Shown piece after piece: positions 8,197-17,345 of a DNA stretch of 64,000 bases (position 1 is the first letter of the stretch; every line of letters begins with the position of its first letter). Where the stretch lies: NCBI RefSeq assembly GCF_039872745.1, contig NZ_JBDPZD010000001.1, forward strand, positions 1,178,001 through 1,242,000, written 5' to 3'. The notes below the pieces were generated by a model. It was not told where the DNA came from. It did not search any database and was given only the letters and a program-made list of their open reading frames with translations. The translations under genes and the position numbers were made by a program. The DNA is from Pelomonas paludis (GTDB lineage Bacteria; Pseudomonadota; Gammaproteobacteria; Burkholderiales; Burkholderiaceae_C).

Positions 8197-9804
8197 TCAA
8201 GCTTGAGGCGGCGACAGCGGGCCCTGCGCCGGCTGGAACCAGCTACCCGGGTTCACCACCTGGGGCTCCGGCGGGTCGCCCCGGTAGTGGGGCGACATGA
8301 TCTGCACGCCGTTCTCGTTGAACACGTCCTGGATGTAGGCGTTGAGCTGGCTCAGCGCCTCGGCTCGGCGGCGTGGCGCGCTGCGATCGCCGTAGGCGCA
8401 GAGGCGGTACTCGACATAGAAGTCCGACAGCGCCGTTTGCACCACATAGGGCGCGGGCTCGGCCGCCACACCGGGGGTGCGCCGCGCGGCCTCCAGCAGC
8501 ATGGCGTGCACCTGGCGCCAGGGCGTGGCGTAGCCGATGGTCACGCCGGCCTGCAGCATGAACTGCCCGTCGGGCACTAGGCGCGAGAAGTTGCAGATGG
8601 GCTGGCTCATCACTAGCGCATTGGGCAGGCTCACTTCTTCGCCCAGGCCCGTTTGCACCTTGGTCACGAAGAGGCCCACCGCCGTCACCGTGCCCTCGGC
8701 ATTGCCCACGCGCACGTACTCGCCGGGCCGCAGCGCGCGTGAGTAGGTCAGCGTCAGCCCCGCCATCGCCTGGCCCACCACGCCCGAGGCGCCGAGCGAC
8801 AGCATCAGCCCGGCCAGCACCGTCACGCCCTTGAAGGACTCGCTCTGCGCGCCCGGCAGGTAGGGATAGGCCATGGCCAGCGCAAACAGCCACACCGCCA
8901 CGCTGGCGATGCGGCGCGTGGCCGCAGCGGTGTCGGGGTGCAGCCAGTGCAGTTGCAGCTCGCCCCGCTCGGCCTCTTCCACCAAGGCGCCCAGGCCCCG
9001 CGTCAGCAGGCGCGCCGCCACAAAGATCAGGGCCGCCGTGGCCAGCCCCGGCAGTGCGCCGGCCACGGCCTGCAGGCTGTCGGCCGCCAGGCCACTGAGC
9101 CAGTGGCTGGCGGACTCGCCCCAGGGCCGCGTGTAGGCAAACTGGCGCAGCACCGTCGAGCCCCACAGCTCCAACAAGAGGAGCACCAGCACCAGCTTGA
9201 GCAAAGCCAGGCCGCCCACCGCCAGGGCTGGCAAGGGGCGCAGCAGCAGGCGTGCAAGCGCACCAGCTGACAGCTCGGCCCGCCAGCGCCGCGTCAAGGC
9301 CAGCAGCGCGCCCTCCAGCTGCCGCGTGCCGGCCAGCAGGGCCCACAGCACCAGCCCGGCCAGCAGCGTGGCGCCCAGCGCCCAGGCCGCCGCGCGCGCC
9401 AGGGCTTGCGGGTCACGGGCCTCGCGGGCCTCGGCCAGCGCCTGCTCCACGCGGGCGCGCAGCTTTTGCGCTCCCGCGTCGCGCAGGTCGGGCCGGCCGG
9501 TGCTGCCCAGGTCTTCGTCCAGCACAAAGAAGGCCGGCTGGCCGCCGATGTCCAGGCGCAGCGCGCTGCCCACGGGGCTGAGCGTGACCGGGGCGGGCGG
9601 CTGCGCCGCCGCGGCCTCCAGCGCCGCCTGCGCGCGGCTGGCGCGTTGCTCCGGGCTCTCGCCCCCCAGCGGGGCCGCCAGCGTCAGGATCTGCCGGTGA
9701 TGCAGCGTCACGGCCGCCGCCGGCTCCGCAGCCCTGGCCGGCTGCAAGAGCCCGCAGGCGCCCAGGCACACAAAGAAGAAGCAGCGCAGCAGCGTCTGGG
9801 TCAT
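8197..9804 (-). CDS. MscS-family mechanosensitive ion channel
   Basis: A 535-residue inner-membrane channel that would release solutes on hypo-osmotic shock. It has a signal peptide (about residues 1-25), a periplasmic domain and several membrane spans. The MscS core includes the Gly/Ala-rich pore helix region (VLAGLMLSLGASGVVGQAMA, about residues 328-347) and the beta-domain (LRPGEYVRVGNAEGTV, then LPNALVMSQPICNFSR). The C-terminal cytoplasmic domain ends near NENGVQIMSPHYRGDP, typical of MscS. The start is supported by GAGGAGG upstream. It converges with the AraC gene, with only 21 bases between them. Confidence 0.9.
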   Translation of the reverse strand: MTQTLLRCFFFVCLGACGLLQPARAAEPAAAVTLHHRQILTLAAPLGGESPEQRASRAQAALEAAAAQPPAPVTLSPVGSALRLDIGGQPAFFVLDEDLGSTGRPDLRDAGAQKLRARVEQALAEAREARDPQALARAAAWALGATLLAGLVLWALLAGTRQLEGALLALTRRWRAELSAGALARLLLRPLPALAVGGLALLKLVLVLLLLELWGSTVLRQFAYTRPWGESASHWLSGLAADSLQAVAGALPGLATAALIFVAARLLTRGLGALVEEAERGELQLHWLHPDTAAATRRIASVAVWLFALAMAYPYLPGAQSESFKGVTVLAGLMLSLGASGVVGQAMAGLTLTYSRALRPGEYVRVGNAEGTVTAVGLFVTKVQTGLGEEVSLPNALVMSQPICNFSRLVPDGQFMLQAGVTIGYATPWRQVHAMLLEAARRTPGVAAEPAPYVVQTALSDFYVEYRLCAYGDRSAPRRRAEALSQLNAYIQDVFNENGVQIMSPHYRGDPPEPQVVNPGSWFQPAQGPLSPPQA

Positions 9805-9875
9805 CGGGGCCTCCTCAAAGCCGGCCGGTCAACTCTACGACCAGTCAGACGCTCCAATAGCGTGCCGCCCACGCA

Positions 9876-10706
9876 TCACAGCAGGTCGATGGCCCAGTCG
9901 AACGACGGGTCGGCCACGTCGTTGTGCGCGATGTTGAACGAGTGGCGGTGCACCATCAGGCCCGCATAGCCCCGTGCCCGGTAGCGGGCTTCGTAGCGGT
10001 CCACGTCGAACACATTGCCCGGGGCATTGGCACTGGTCAGGATCAGGTGCACGGCCAGGGTCTTGCTGGCGGCAAACCGGGCGTCCTCCTCCGCAATGCT
10101 GGCATTCGTCAGCGCCCAGAAGGCGCCGTCGAACAGCAGGTAGTTCTTGAAGTAGGGCGCTGCGACCGGCTCCTGAGCCAGCAGCTGGGCCCCCAGCAAG
10201 CCGCCATAAGACGTGCCGACGAAGCTGCGCGCGCCGCTGCTGCGGTAGCGCGCCTCGATCAGCGGCATCAGCTCCTCCTTCAGGAAGCGGATGTACAGCG
10301 GCCCGCCCACCAGCGTGTAGTCGATGGCGCGTCGGTCACCCGGGCCCTGCTCGATGCTGACCAGGATCATGGGCTTGCGCCGCTGGTCCAGCATGCGCGA
10401 GAAGGAATTGAAGATCCACTGCCCGTCGGTGGCGACGAGCACCGGGTAGCGCGTGTCAGCGCCCGCGTAGCCCGGCGGCAGGTAGACGTGGAAGGGGTAG
10501 GTGATGCCGGTGAGCTTGGACGTGATGCTCTGGTCGCGCTCGACGCTGCCGGCATAGGTGTAGGTCACTACGGGCGTGGTCGGCGTCGTCGGCGCGGGCG
10601 TGACGTCAACCGTGCTGCTGCTGGAGCCCCCGCCGCCACAGCTTGCCAAGGTGCCCGCCACGCACAGCGCCAAGGCAAACCGCGCGAGGCTCAGGCATCG
10701 GTGCAT
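9876..10706 (-). CDS. Lipoprotein alpha/beta-hydrolase (esterase-like), copy 1
   Basis: A 276-residue predicted lipoprotein (signal MHRCLSLARFALALCVAG, lipobox LASC followed by a Gly/Ser linker) with an alpha/beta-hydrolase fold. The nucleophile elbow is GTSYGGL near residue 164. The candidate catalytic His lies in FNIAHNDVADPSFDW near the C-terminus. The segment GPGDRRAIDY between them is shared with the next gene. The family includes putative esterases of the IroE/Fes type, but no siderophore genes are adjacent, so the substrate is unknown. The start at 10706 is chosen for the lipoprotein signal; two earlier starts exist (10730, 10754). Its neighbour at 10825-11610 is a clear paralogue. Confidence 0.8.
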   Translation of the reverse strand: MHRCLSLARFALALCVAGTLASCGGGGSSSSTVDVTPAPTTPTTPVVTYTYAGSVERDQSITSKLTGITYPFHVYLPPGYAGADTRYPVLVATDGQWIFNSFSRMLDQRRKPMILVSIEQGPGDRRAIDYTLVGGPLYIRFLKEELMPLIEARYRSSGARSFVGTSYGGLLGAQLLAQEPVAAPYFKNYLLFDGAFWALTNASIAEEDARFAASKTLAVHLILTSANAPGNVFDVDRYEARYRARGYAGLMVHRHSFNIAHNDVADPSFDWAIDLL

Positions 10707-10824
10707 CAAGCTTGAATGTGTGGGCAGCATCGCAGCGGCTGGACCGGAGGACACGATCCCGCCCAGCCGGGCTGATTCTCAAGCGCCGTGCCGCGCCCGG
10801 CCATCCGGCGCCGCCCCAGGCGCG

Positions 10825-11610
10825 TCAGCGGATCAGGTCGATGGCCCAGTCGAACGACGGGTCGCCCACGTCGTCGTGCTTGAGGTCGAAGACCTTGTAG
10901 TCCAGCTTCAGCGCTGCAAAGCCATGCGCCTGCCAGCGCGCGGCGTAGGCCTTCACGGCGCGCTCATTGCCCATGGTGGCGCTGCTCAGGATCACGTGCA
11001 CCGGCAGGCTGGGCCGTTGCTGGCGCAGCTGCTTCTCCTCCTGCAGGTGCTCGCGTTGCAGCGCCCAGAAGGCGGCGTCAAACAGCAGGTAGTTGCGGAA
11101 GTAGGGCTGCTCCCCCGTCTCCGCATTCAGCAGCAGCCCGCCCAGCAGGCCGCCGTAGGACGTGCCCGTGAAGCTGCGCTCAGGGCTCGTGCGGTAGGCC
11201 GCGTCCACCATCGGGATCAGCTCCTCCTTCAGCACCCGCATGAAGGCCGTCGCCCCTTTGGGCGTGTAGTCAATCGCTCGCCGGTCGCCCGGGCCCTGCT
11301 CAATGCTCACCAGGATCATGGGCTTGCGCCGCTGGTCCAGCATCCGCGCATACGCCGGGAAGCTCCACTGTCCATCCGTCGCCACCAGCAGCGGGTAGCG
11401 CTGCGCCGGCGCGGCCTCGTAGCCCACCGGCAGGTAGACGTGATACGGGTAGCTGATGCCCGTGATCTTGGACGTGAAAGTGAGGGCGCGCACCACCTTG
11501 CCTTGGTATTGGTAGGCGGGGGCTGCTGCGGCGGGCGCAGGCGGCTCGACATGGCTGCAGGCGGTGCCTAGCAGTGCGAGGCAAAGGAGCACGGGTAGGA
11601 GCTTGAGCAT
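10825..11610 (-). CDS. Lipoprotein alpha/beta-hydrolase (esterase-like), copy 2
   Basis: A 261-residue paralogue of the preceding hydrolase, in the same orientation and 118 bases upstream of it. It has its own lipoprotein signal (MLKLLPVLLCLALLGTAC) and keeps GTSYGGLLGG as nucleophile elbow, GPGDRRAIDY, and the C-terminal LKHDDVGDPSFDWAIDL with the candidate His. The two proteins align over almost their whole length, including YPYHVYLPVGY against YPFHVYLPPGY, so they come from a tandem duplication. Upstream lies the structured repeat at 11700-11924, whose inferred RNA strand runs towards this gene. Confidence 0.8.
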   Translation of the reverse strand: MLKLLPVLLCLALLGTACSHVEPPAPAAAAPAYQYQGKVVRALTFTSKITGISYPYHVYLPVGYEAAPAQRYPLLVATDGQWSFPAYARMLDQRRKPMILVSIEQGPGDRRAIDYTPKGATAFMRVLKEELIPMVDAAYRTSPERSFTGTSYGGLLGGLLLNAETGEQPYFRNYLLFDAAFWALQREHLQEEKQLRQQRPSLPVHVILSSATMGNERAVKAYAARWQAHGFAALKLDYKVFDLKHDDVGDPSFDWAIDLIR

Positions 11611-11699
11611 GGTGCGGAGGCGGGAGGCGGGGTCGGCAGGGTACGGTGTCTGCCCTGCGGTGCTGAAAGGCATGCAGGCATGCGGCGCGGGTGGGTTGG

Positions 11700-11924
11700 C
11701 AAAGGCCCGCCCGGACTGGCTGGGGCGCTCCAGTTGAGGCGGTCGCTGCGCGACTGCCCTGTGGTGCTCGGTTCGCGGGGCTCGCGCCGAACTTCCTTCG
11801 CTACGCTCCGGTCGAACAGGCGGCGCGAAGTCAGAGGTTGAAGTGCGCTACGCGCACGCCCCGCAAACCTCCGCTCCTCGGCGCCCCAAAAGTCCGCGCC
11901 CCAGCCAGCCCGGGCGGGCCTTTG
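11700..11924 (-). repeat. Structured intergenic repeat, copy B1
   Basis: A 225-base element with four nested helices. P1 is 11700-11728 with 11896-11924 (29 bp, one mismatch). P2 is 11770-11781 with 11858-11869 (12 bp, one mismatch). P3 is 11783-11789 with 11821-11827 (CGCGCCG/CGGCGCG). P4 is 11843-11848 with 11852-11857 (GTGCGC/GCGCAC) and directly abuts P2. A side hairpin lies at 11738-11758. Between P3 and P4 is the conserved AAGTCAG and GTTGAA stretch. Both mismatches become G-U pairs on the minus strand, so that is taken as the RNA sense. The element then ends about 90 bases before the start of the hydrolase gene at 11610. Confidence 0.8.
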
Positions 11925-11953
11925 TGGGGGCGGTGGGTTGGTGCGGAGGGCAA

Positions 11954-12039
11954 CCCGTAGGTTGGGGTGAGCCTGCGAACCCCTACACTTCCGCCGGCAA
12001 AACTGGTTAGGGCTCACTATGGTCATTCCAACCTACGGG
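11954..12039. repeat. Hairpin with two paired arms (GTAGGTTGG-type repeat)
   Basis: CCCGTAGGTTGG at 11954-11965 is perfectly complementary to CCAACCTACGGG at 12028-12039. Inside it, GTGAGCC at 11967-11973 pairs with GGCTCAC at 12011-12017. It lies directly upstream of the DUF2726 gene. The motif resembles widespread small intergenic repeats with a GTAGGTTGGG core; its function is unknown. Confidence 0.6.
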
Positions 12040-12089
12040 CTAAAACAAGTTTGGCTGCGCAAGGCTCCCACAACGAACCTTCGACTCCA

Positions 12090-12572
12090 GTGAAGACAAC
12101 CCTCTTGGTTCTGGCGCTCTTCGCAGTCGCCGTCGTTGCGCTTCTGATCCTCAAGAAGCTGGGCCTTCTCCAAGGAGGCAAAGGCAGCGTATGGCCCTTC
12201 TATGTCAAGAAGCTGCTAACCCCTCCGGAGCAAGTCCTCTACCACCGACTCGTCAAGGCCTTGCCAGAGCACATCGTTTTGGCACAAGTTCAGGTATCGC
12301 GCGTCCTCGGCGTGAAGAAGGGGGCCAACTTCAACGAGTGGAACAACCGGATAAATCGCTTGAGCTACGACTTCGTAGTCTGCTCAATGGACGCGACCGT
12401 CGTCGCGGCCATTGAACTTGATGACAAGTCGCATAACTCTTCAAGAAGGGCCGCGACGGATGAGAAGAAGAACAAGGCGACTTCAGACGCCGGGCTGCGA
12501 CTCATCCGCTGGCATGTGAAGTCGCTCCCGGACGAAGAAGCAATCCGGCGCGAGTTGCTGAGCGCTGCCTAA
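12090..12572 (+). CDS. DUF2726 domain protein with an N-terminal membrane anchor
   Basis: A 160-residue protein. Residues 5-23 form one membrane helix (LLVLALFAVAVVALLILKK). The rest is a DUF2726 domain: LLTPPEQVLYHRLVKALPE, then VLAQVQVSRVLGV, then AAIELDDKSH and LRLIRWHVKSLP. DUF2726 is related to the nuclease-like fold of restriction-type domains, and the ELDDKSH motif with its acidic residues and Lys fits that, but no activity is proven. The start is uncertain: GTG at 12090 puts the helix at the N-terminus, and the frame is open back to 11967. Codon use is less GC-biased than in neighbours. GTTAGGG (12006) before and GCCTAAC (12567) after resemble integron attC core sites. Confidence 0.72.
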   Translation: MKTTLLVLALFAVAVVALLILKKLGLLQGGKGSVWPFYVKKLLTPPEQVLYHRLVKALPEHIVLAQVQVSRVLGVKKGANFNEWNNRINRLSYDFVVCSMDATVVAAIELDDKSHNSSRRAATDEKKNKATSDAGLRLIRWHVKSLPDEEAIRRELLSAA

Positions 12573-12719
12573 CCCCTCGTATATAGACTCCCCCACAACG
12601 ACAAAGGCCTGATCGATAGGGGCTGGCTGGAAGAGACGCCTGCAGCCGACTATCTGGCATCTGCATTGAAGTCGTTGAAGTCCCTTGCCGACATGGAATC
12701 TGCGTCACTGCGGCGCTGA
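12573..12719 (+). pseudogene. Possible gene remnant in frame after the DUF2726 stop
   Basis: Directly after the TAA of the DUF2726 gene the same frame stays open for 48 codons, to TGA at 12717. The translation looks protein-like (KGLIDRGWLEETPAADYLAS) and has no start codon with a ribosome site. It may be the 3' end of a lost gene or cassette. I do not recognise the protein. The rest of the gap to 12828 shows nothing. Confidence 0.35.
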
Positions 12720-12827
12720 AGTTGCCCAATGCCGCTGCAAGCGTCAGGCTGAGCTGCCGGAAGAGGTATTGCCGTCGCGCACTGGTGAGCGTGCACGACA
12801 GCCCGACTGACCTGGGTAGCCCCGCCC

Positions 12828-13730
12828 TCAGTTCTCCGAATAGATCCTCACCCAATCCATCTTCATCACCGCCGGGAAGACGGTGTTGGCATCGGGGCTG
12901 CCGGGCCAGTCGCCGCCGACGGCCAGGTTGAGCAGCAGGTAGTAGGGGCGCTCGAAGACCCAGGTGGCGCCGCTGGGGAGGCTGGCGGGGGTGAGGCGGT
13001 GGAACTCTTGGCCGTCGACCTGCCAGATGATCTCGTTGGCGCGCTTGATGACGGTGTAGGTGTGATAGCTGCCGGGCACGCTGGCGGCGGGGCTCGCGTT
13101 CTTGCCGATGCCTTGGGCGCCTGAGTAGCCAGGGCCGTGGGCGGTGCCGTAGACGAGGCTCGGGGTCTTGCCGATGAACTCTATCACGTCGATCTCGCCG
13201 GCATTGGGCCAGGCGCCCTCACCCAGGGCCCAGAAGGCGGGCCAGATGCCTTGGCCGCCGGGCACCTGGATGCGGGCTTCGAGCTTGCCGTAGGTGAAGC
13301 TGCGCTTGCCCTGGCTGATGAGGCGGGCGGAGGTGTAGGCGCAGGGTTTGCCGTCCCAGCAGGGCAGGCTGGCGTCGCTGCTCTTGAGGGCGCGGATCTC
13401 CAGCTCGCCATTGCCGTTGAGTGCGGCGTTCTTGGGCGCGGCCGTGTAGGACTGCAGCTCGTGGTTGCCCCAGCCGCTGGCCTCGGCGTTGCCGAGCGCG
13501 TCGGTCCAATTCAATGGGTTGGGGGCGGTGCCGGCGGGGCCGTCGAACGTGTCTTCCCAGACCAGGGTCCAGGTGTTGGACGGGGTGGGCGAAGGAGCTG
13601 GAGCTGGTGCGGGAGCGGGAGCCGGAGAAGGAGCGGGCGCCGGGGCGCTGCCCCCGCCTCCGCCGCCACAGGCTTGCAAGTTCAGCAGCAGGGCGGCGGC
13701 GAGGGCGAGGCTGGGGGACGGAGACTTCAC
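12828..13730 (-). CDS. GH16 beta-glucanase (laminarinase-like) lipoprotein
   Basis: A 300-residue family 16 glycoside hydrolase that would cut beta-1,3- or mixed-linked glucan. A lipoprotein signal (LALAAALLLNLQAC) is followed by a Gly run and a Pro-Ala linker of about 25 residues. The catalytic jelly-roll carries the active-site motif GEIDVIEFIG near residue 181 (nucleophile and acid/base Glu in ExDxxE). The C-terminal strand is MKMDWVRIYSEN. The GTG start at 13730 overlaps the TGA of the upstream GH16 gene (GTGA), suggesting translational coupling; the ribosome site is poor. The lipid anchor and long linker suggest surface or periplasmic display. It is the last gene of the carbohydrate operon. 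Confidence 0.92.
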   Translation of the reverse strand: MKSPSPSLALAAALLLNLQACGGGGGGSAPAPAPSPAPAPAPAPAPSPTPSNTWTLVWEDTFDGPAGTAPNPLNWTDALGNAEASGWGNHELQSYTAAPKNAALNGNGELEIRALKSSDASLPCWDGKPCAYTSARLISQGKRSFTYGKLEARIQVPGGQGIWPAFWALGEGAWPNAGEIDVIEFIGKTPSLVYGTAHGPGYSGAQGIGKNASPAASVPGSYHTYTVIKRANEIIWQVDGQEFHRLTPASLPSGATWVFERPYYLLLNLAVGGDWPGSPDANTVFPAVMKMDWVRIYSEN

Positions 13731-14572
13731 TTCGGACTTGGCTGGTACACGCGGACGTAGTCCACCTCGAAGGTGCGGGGCAGCGCAGCGTCGTCGATGG
13801 CGCCGCCGAGGTCGCCACCCATGGCGAGGTTGAGGATCAGGTATTGCGGCTTGTCGAAGGGCCAGACGCGGGCGTTGCCCTCGGGGCTGCCGGTGTCTTG
13901 CCGGGTGTAGCGGAAGTGGGTGTGGCCGTCGATGCCGAAGCGCACTTCGTTCTCGGTCCAGTGCATCTGGTAGCGGTGGAACTGGCTGCAGGCGGTGGCC
14001 AGGCGGCGGCCGCCGCTCACGCCTTGGCCGCCGTTGCCGGCCTTGGTGTGGGTGGTGGAGAAGACGTGGTCGGGCGCGTGGCCGATCTGCTCCAGCAGGT
14101 CGAGCTCGCCGTCGTCGGGCCACTTGCCGCCGGTGCCCAGGAACCAGATGGCCGGCCAGGTGCCCTTGCCGCAGGGCAGCTTGGCGCGGATCTCGAAGAA
14201 GCCGTAGAGCCAGTCAGCCTTGCCGCGCGTGATGAGGCGGGTGGAGCTGTAGTCCTGCCCGCCCCAGTCGGGCTGGTCTTGGCGGGCTTCCTTGCGGGCG
14301 GTGATGCGCAGCACGCCGCCCTTGACCTCGGCGTTTTCGAGCCGGGGGCCGGAGTAGTACTGCTTCTCGTGGTTGTACCAACCGGTCTTGTTGGCCTCCG
14401 TGTCGTAGGCCCAGCGGCTGGGGTCTGGCAGGCCCTTGCCGTTGAACTCGTCAGCCCAGACGAGGCGGTAGTCCTTGGGCAGGGCGATGTCGTCAGCCGC
14501 CTGCGCAACGTTGGCGAAGCTGCCCACGAGGGCGGCGGTGATGACGGCGAGGGTCTTGACGTTCTTAAGCAC
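13727..14572 (-). CDS. GH16 beta-glucanase (laminarinase-like), secreted
   Basis: A 281-residue family 16 enzyme with an ordinary signal peptide (about residues 1-25, FANVAQA). The catalytic motif is GELDLLEQIG near residue 156, with Glu residues in the ELDLLE pattern, and the fold ends FEVDYVRVYQPSPK. The GTG start at 14572 is supported by GGAAGGAG 7 bases upstream and lies inside the end of the GH1 gene (8-base overlap). It differs substantially from the neighbouring GH16 protein, so the two may divide labour: this one probably free in the periplasm or secreted, the other lipid-anchored. Confidence 0.93.
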   Translation of the reverse strand: MLKNVKTLAVITAALVGSFANVAQAADDIALPKDYRLVWADEFNGKGLPDPSRWAYDTEANKTGWYNHEKQYYSGPRLENAEVKGGVLRITARKEARQDQPDWGGQDYSSTRLITRGKADWLYGFFEIRAKLPCGKGTWPAIWFLGTGGKWPDDGELDLLEQIGHAPDHVFSTTHTKAGNGGQGVSGGRRLATACSQFHRYQMHWTENEVRFGIDGHTHFRYTRQDTGSPEGNARVWPFDKPQYLILNLAMGGDLGGAIDDAALPRTFEVDYVRVYQPSPK

Positions 14573-15928
14573 GGTGGGTCTCCTTCCAGTGGCGCAGCAG
14601 GTCAGTCAGCCAGTGGGCGCTGGCCTTGGGGGTGCGGGTGAGGGTGGCGTAGTCGACATGCACGATGCCAAAGCGCTTGGCATAGCCGCTGGCCCATTCG
14701 AAGTTGTCCATCAGGCTCCAGACCATGTAGCCGCCCAGGGGCACGCCGGCATCGAGGGCGTCGGCCACGGCGCCGATGTGGGTGTTGAGGTAGGCGATGC
14801 GGTCGTCGTCCTGCACGTGGCCATCGGTCGTGGGGTCAGGGAAGGCGCCGCCGTTCTCGGTGATGTAAATGGGCGGCAGGCCGTGGTCGCGGTAGTCGCG
14901 GTGCAGCAGGCGCAACAGCTCGGTGAGGCCGCGCGGGTAGATCTCCCAGCCCATGTCGCTCACGGGGCGGCCGTGGGCGGCGGGGTCCCAGGGCTGGCCG
15001 TCACCACGGGCGACGATGCGCATGTAGTAGTTGACGCCGAGGTAGTCCATGGGCGTGGCGATGAGGTCCATGTCGCCGGGCTCGATGGTGGGCATGTCGG
15101 CGCCGTACTCGGCCACCAACTCGGGCGGGTACTCGCCCTTGAAGAGTGGGTCGGCATACCAGCGGCGGCCGGTGGCATCGCCGTGGTCGGCGGCAGCTTC
15201 GTCGGCGGGCAGGGGGCTGGCCGGCACGATGTGCGCGAGGTTGAGCACGATGCCGAGCTTGGCGGGGCAGCCGTCCTGCCGCAGTGCGCGCAGCACCGCG
15301 CCGTGGCTGACGAGCAGGTGGTGGGCCACCTGCAGCATCACGCGGCGGCTCTTGATGCCGGGCGCAAAGATGCCTTGCTCATTGCCGAGCACGGCCACGA
15401 CCCAGGGTTCGTTGTGGGTGGTGATGGTGTCCACGCGGCTGCCAAAACGGCGCGCCACCTCGCGGGCGTAGGTGACGAAGTGGCCCACGGTCTCACGCGA
15501 CTCCCAGCCGCCCCGGTCTTGCAGGGCCTGGGGCAGGTCCCAGTGGTTGAGCGTGAGCGAGGCCTTGATGCCGCGCTGCTGCAAGCCGGCGATGAGGCGC
15601 TCATAGAACGCAAAGCCGGCTTCATTCCAGTCGCCCTGGCCCAGGGGCTGCACGCGTGGCCAGGAGACGCTGAAGCGGTAGCACCCCACGCCGAGCGCGT
15701 AGATGAGGTTGAGATCGGCCTCCAGCCGGTGGACGTGGTCGCAGGCGATGTCGCCGTTGGAGCCATCGGCGATGACGCCGGGCTGGGCGCAGAAGCGGTC
15801 CCAGATGGACTCGCCCTTGCCGTCCTCGCGGGCGGCGCCTTCGATCTGGAAGGAGCTGGTGGCAACGCCCCAGAGGAAGGTGTCGGGGAAGCGCGCGGCG
15901 AGGGCGCGAGTGGTGGGGAAGGAGGACT

Positions 15929-15932
<4 letters not shown>
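14565..15932 (-). CDS. GH1 beta-glucosidase
   Basis: A 455-residue family 1 glycoside hydrolase without a signal peptide, so cytoplasmic. It would release glucose from short beta-glucosides imported by the locus. The N-terminal signature FLWGVATSSFQIEGA is present (residues 18-32). The acid/base Glu is in THNEPW near residue 175 and the nucleophile Glu in YITENGGAF near residue 359. The aglycone-side motif VWSLMDNFEWASGY is also present. Length is normal for GH1. Its ATG overlaps the TGA of the upstream permease gene (ATGA), and GGAGCTG lies just upstream. The open frame runs far upstream but is only a shadow of the permease gene. Confidence 0.95.
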
Positions 15933-16765
<833 letters not shown>

Positions 16766-16829
16766 GGCGGAGTTCTCTGGTCGGGTGGTGCAAGGCGGTG
16801 GGTAGGGCTTTGGGCGCGGTGGGTTGTAG

Positions 16830-17070
16830 CAAGGCGGCGGGTGGGGCCTGGGTGGGGCTCTGTGGTCTCGCCCTTCGCTGCGCTACGGGTGCCCTGCGCT
16901 GCGCGGACTTGGGCCGTGCCGCACAACTCGCTTCGTTCGCGTTGCTCACTACGCTCAAACAGGGTGCGGCAAGTCAGTTGTTGAAGCGCGTGAGTACACG
17001 CGCCGGCCCAAGTCCTGTGCTGCTCGGCTTCGCCCAAAGTCGCCCCACCCAGGCCCCACCCACCGCCTTG
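16830..17070 (-). repeat. Structured intergenic repeat, copy A
   Basis: A 241-base element with the same topology as the copy at 11700. P1 is 16830-16857 with 17043-17070 (28 bp, one mismatch). P2 is 16905-16916 with 17004-17015 (GGACTTGGGCCG/CGGCCCAAGTCC, perfect). P3 is 16917-16924 with 16964-16971 (TGCCGCAC/GTGCGGCA). P4 is 16986-16991 with 16998-17003 (GCGCGT/ACGCGC) and abuts P2. The helix sequences differ wholly from the 11700 copy, while AAGTCAG and GTTGAAG between P3 and P4 are kept. The P1 mismatch is G-U on the minus strand. It ends 64 bases before the MalG-type start. Confidence 0.8.
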
Positions 17071-17072
17071 CC

Positions 17073-17104
17073 GGCACGAGCGGGTTGGTAACGAGACTCG
17101 TGCC
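17073..17104. repeat. Small hairpin between repeat copies A and C
   Basis: GGCACGAG at 17073-17080 pairs with CTCGTGCC at 17097-17104 around a 16-base loop. It fills the space between two opposed copies of the structured repeat and may be the junction of their insertion. Confidence 0.55.
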
Positions 17105-17120
17105 AACAGCGGGCTCGCAA

Positions 17121-17345
17121 CGGGGTGTCGGGGCTGCGTGCGGCGCAACTTCTGAAACGTCGAGGAGCGCAGGGATTTCGGCCCGCGTGCGTACTCGCAC
17201 GCCTCAAGCTCTGACTTGCCGCATCTTGTCTGAGCGTAGTGAGCAACGCGAACGAAGCGAGTTATGCGGCGGGCCGGAATCCCGAGCACCGCAGAGCAGC
17301 CGAAGGCCGTTTCAGCGGCGCGCCGTACGCAGCCCCGGCGACCCG
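17121..17345 (+). repeat. Structured intergenic repeat, copy C (inverted relative to A)
   Basis: An element of about 225 bases with the core on the opposite strand to copy A. P1 is 17121-17159 with 17308-17345 (imperfect). P2 is 17172-17185 with 17270-17283 (14 bp, one T-G pair). P3 is 17218-17224 with 17264-17270 (GCCGCAT/ATGCGGC). P4 is 17186-17191 with 17196-17201 (CGTGCG/CGCACG) and abuts P2. Its loop region is nearly identical to that of copy A, but all helix arms differ. Isolated mismatches in P1 and P2 are G-U on the plus strand, opposite to the surrounding operon. Confidence 0.78.

Noticed and set aside
11700..11924. Repeat copies taken as IS fragments or a CRISPR remnant.
   Set aside because: No transposase sequence, no target duplications I can define, no regularly spaced short repeats; the paired, covarying arms fit a structured element better.
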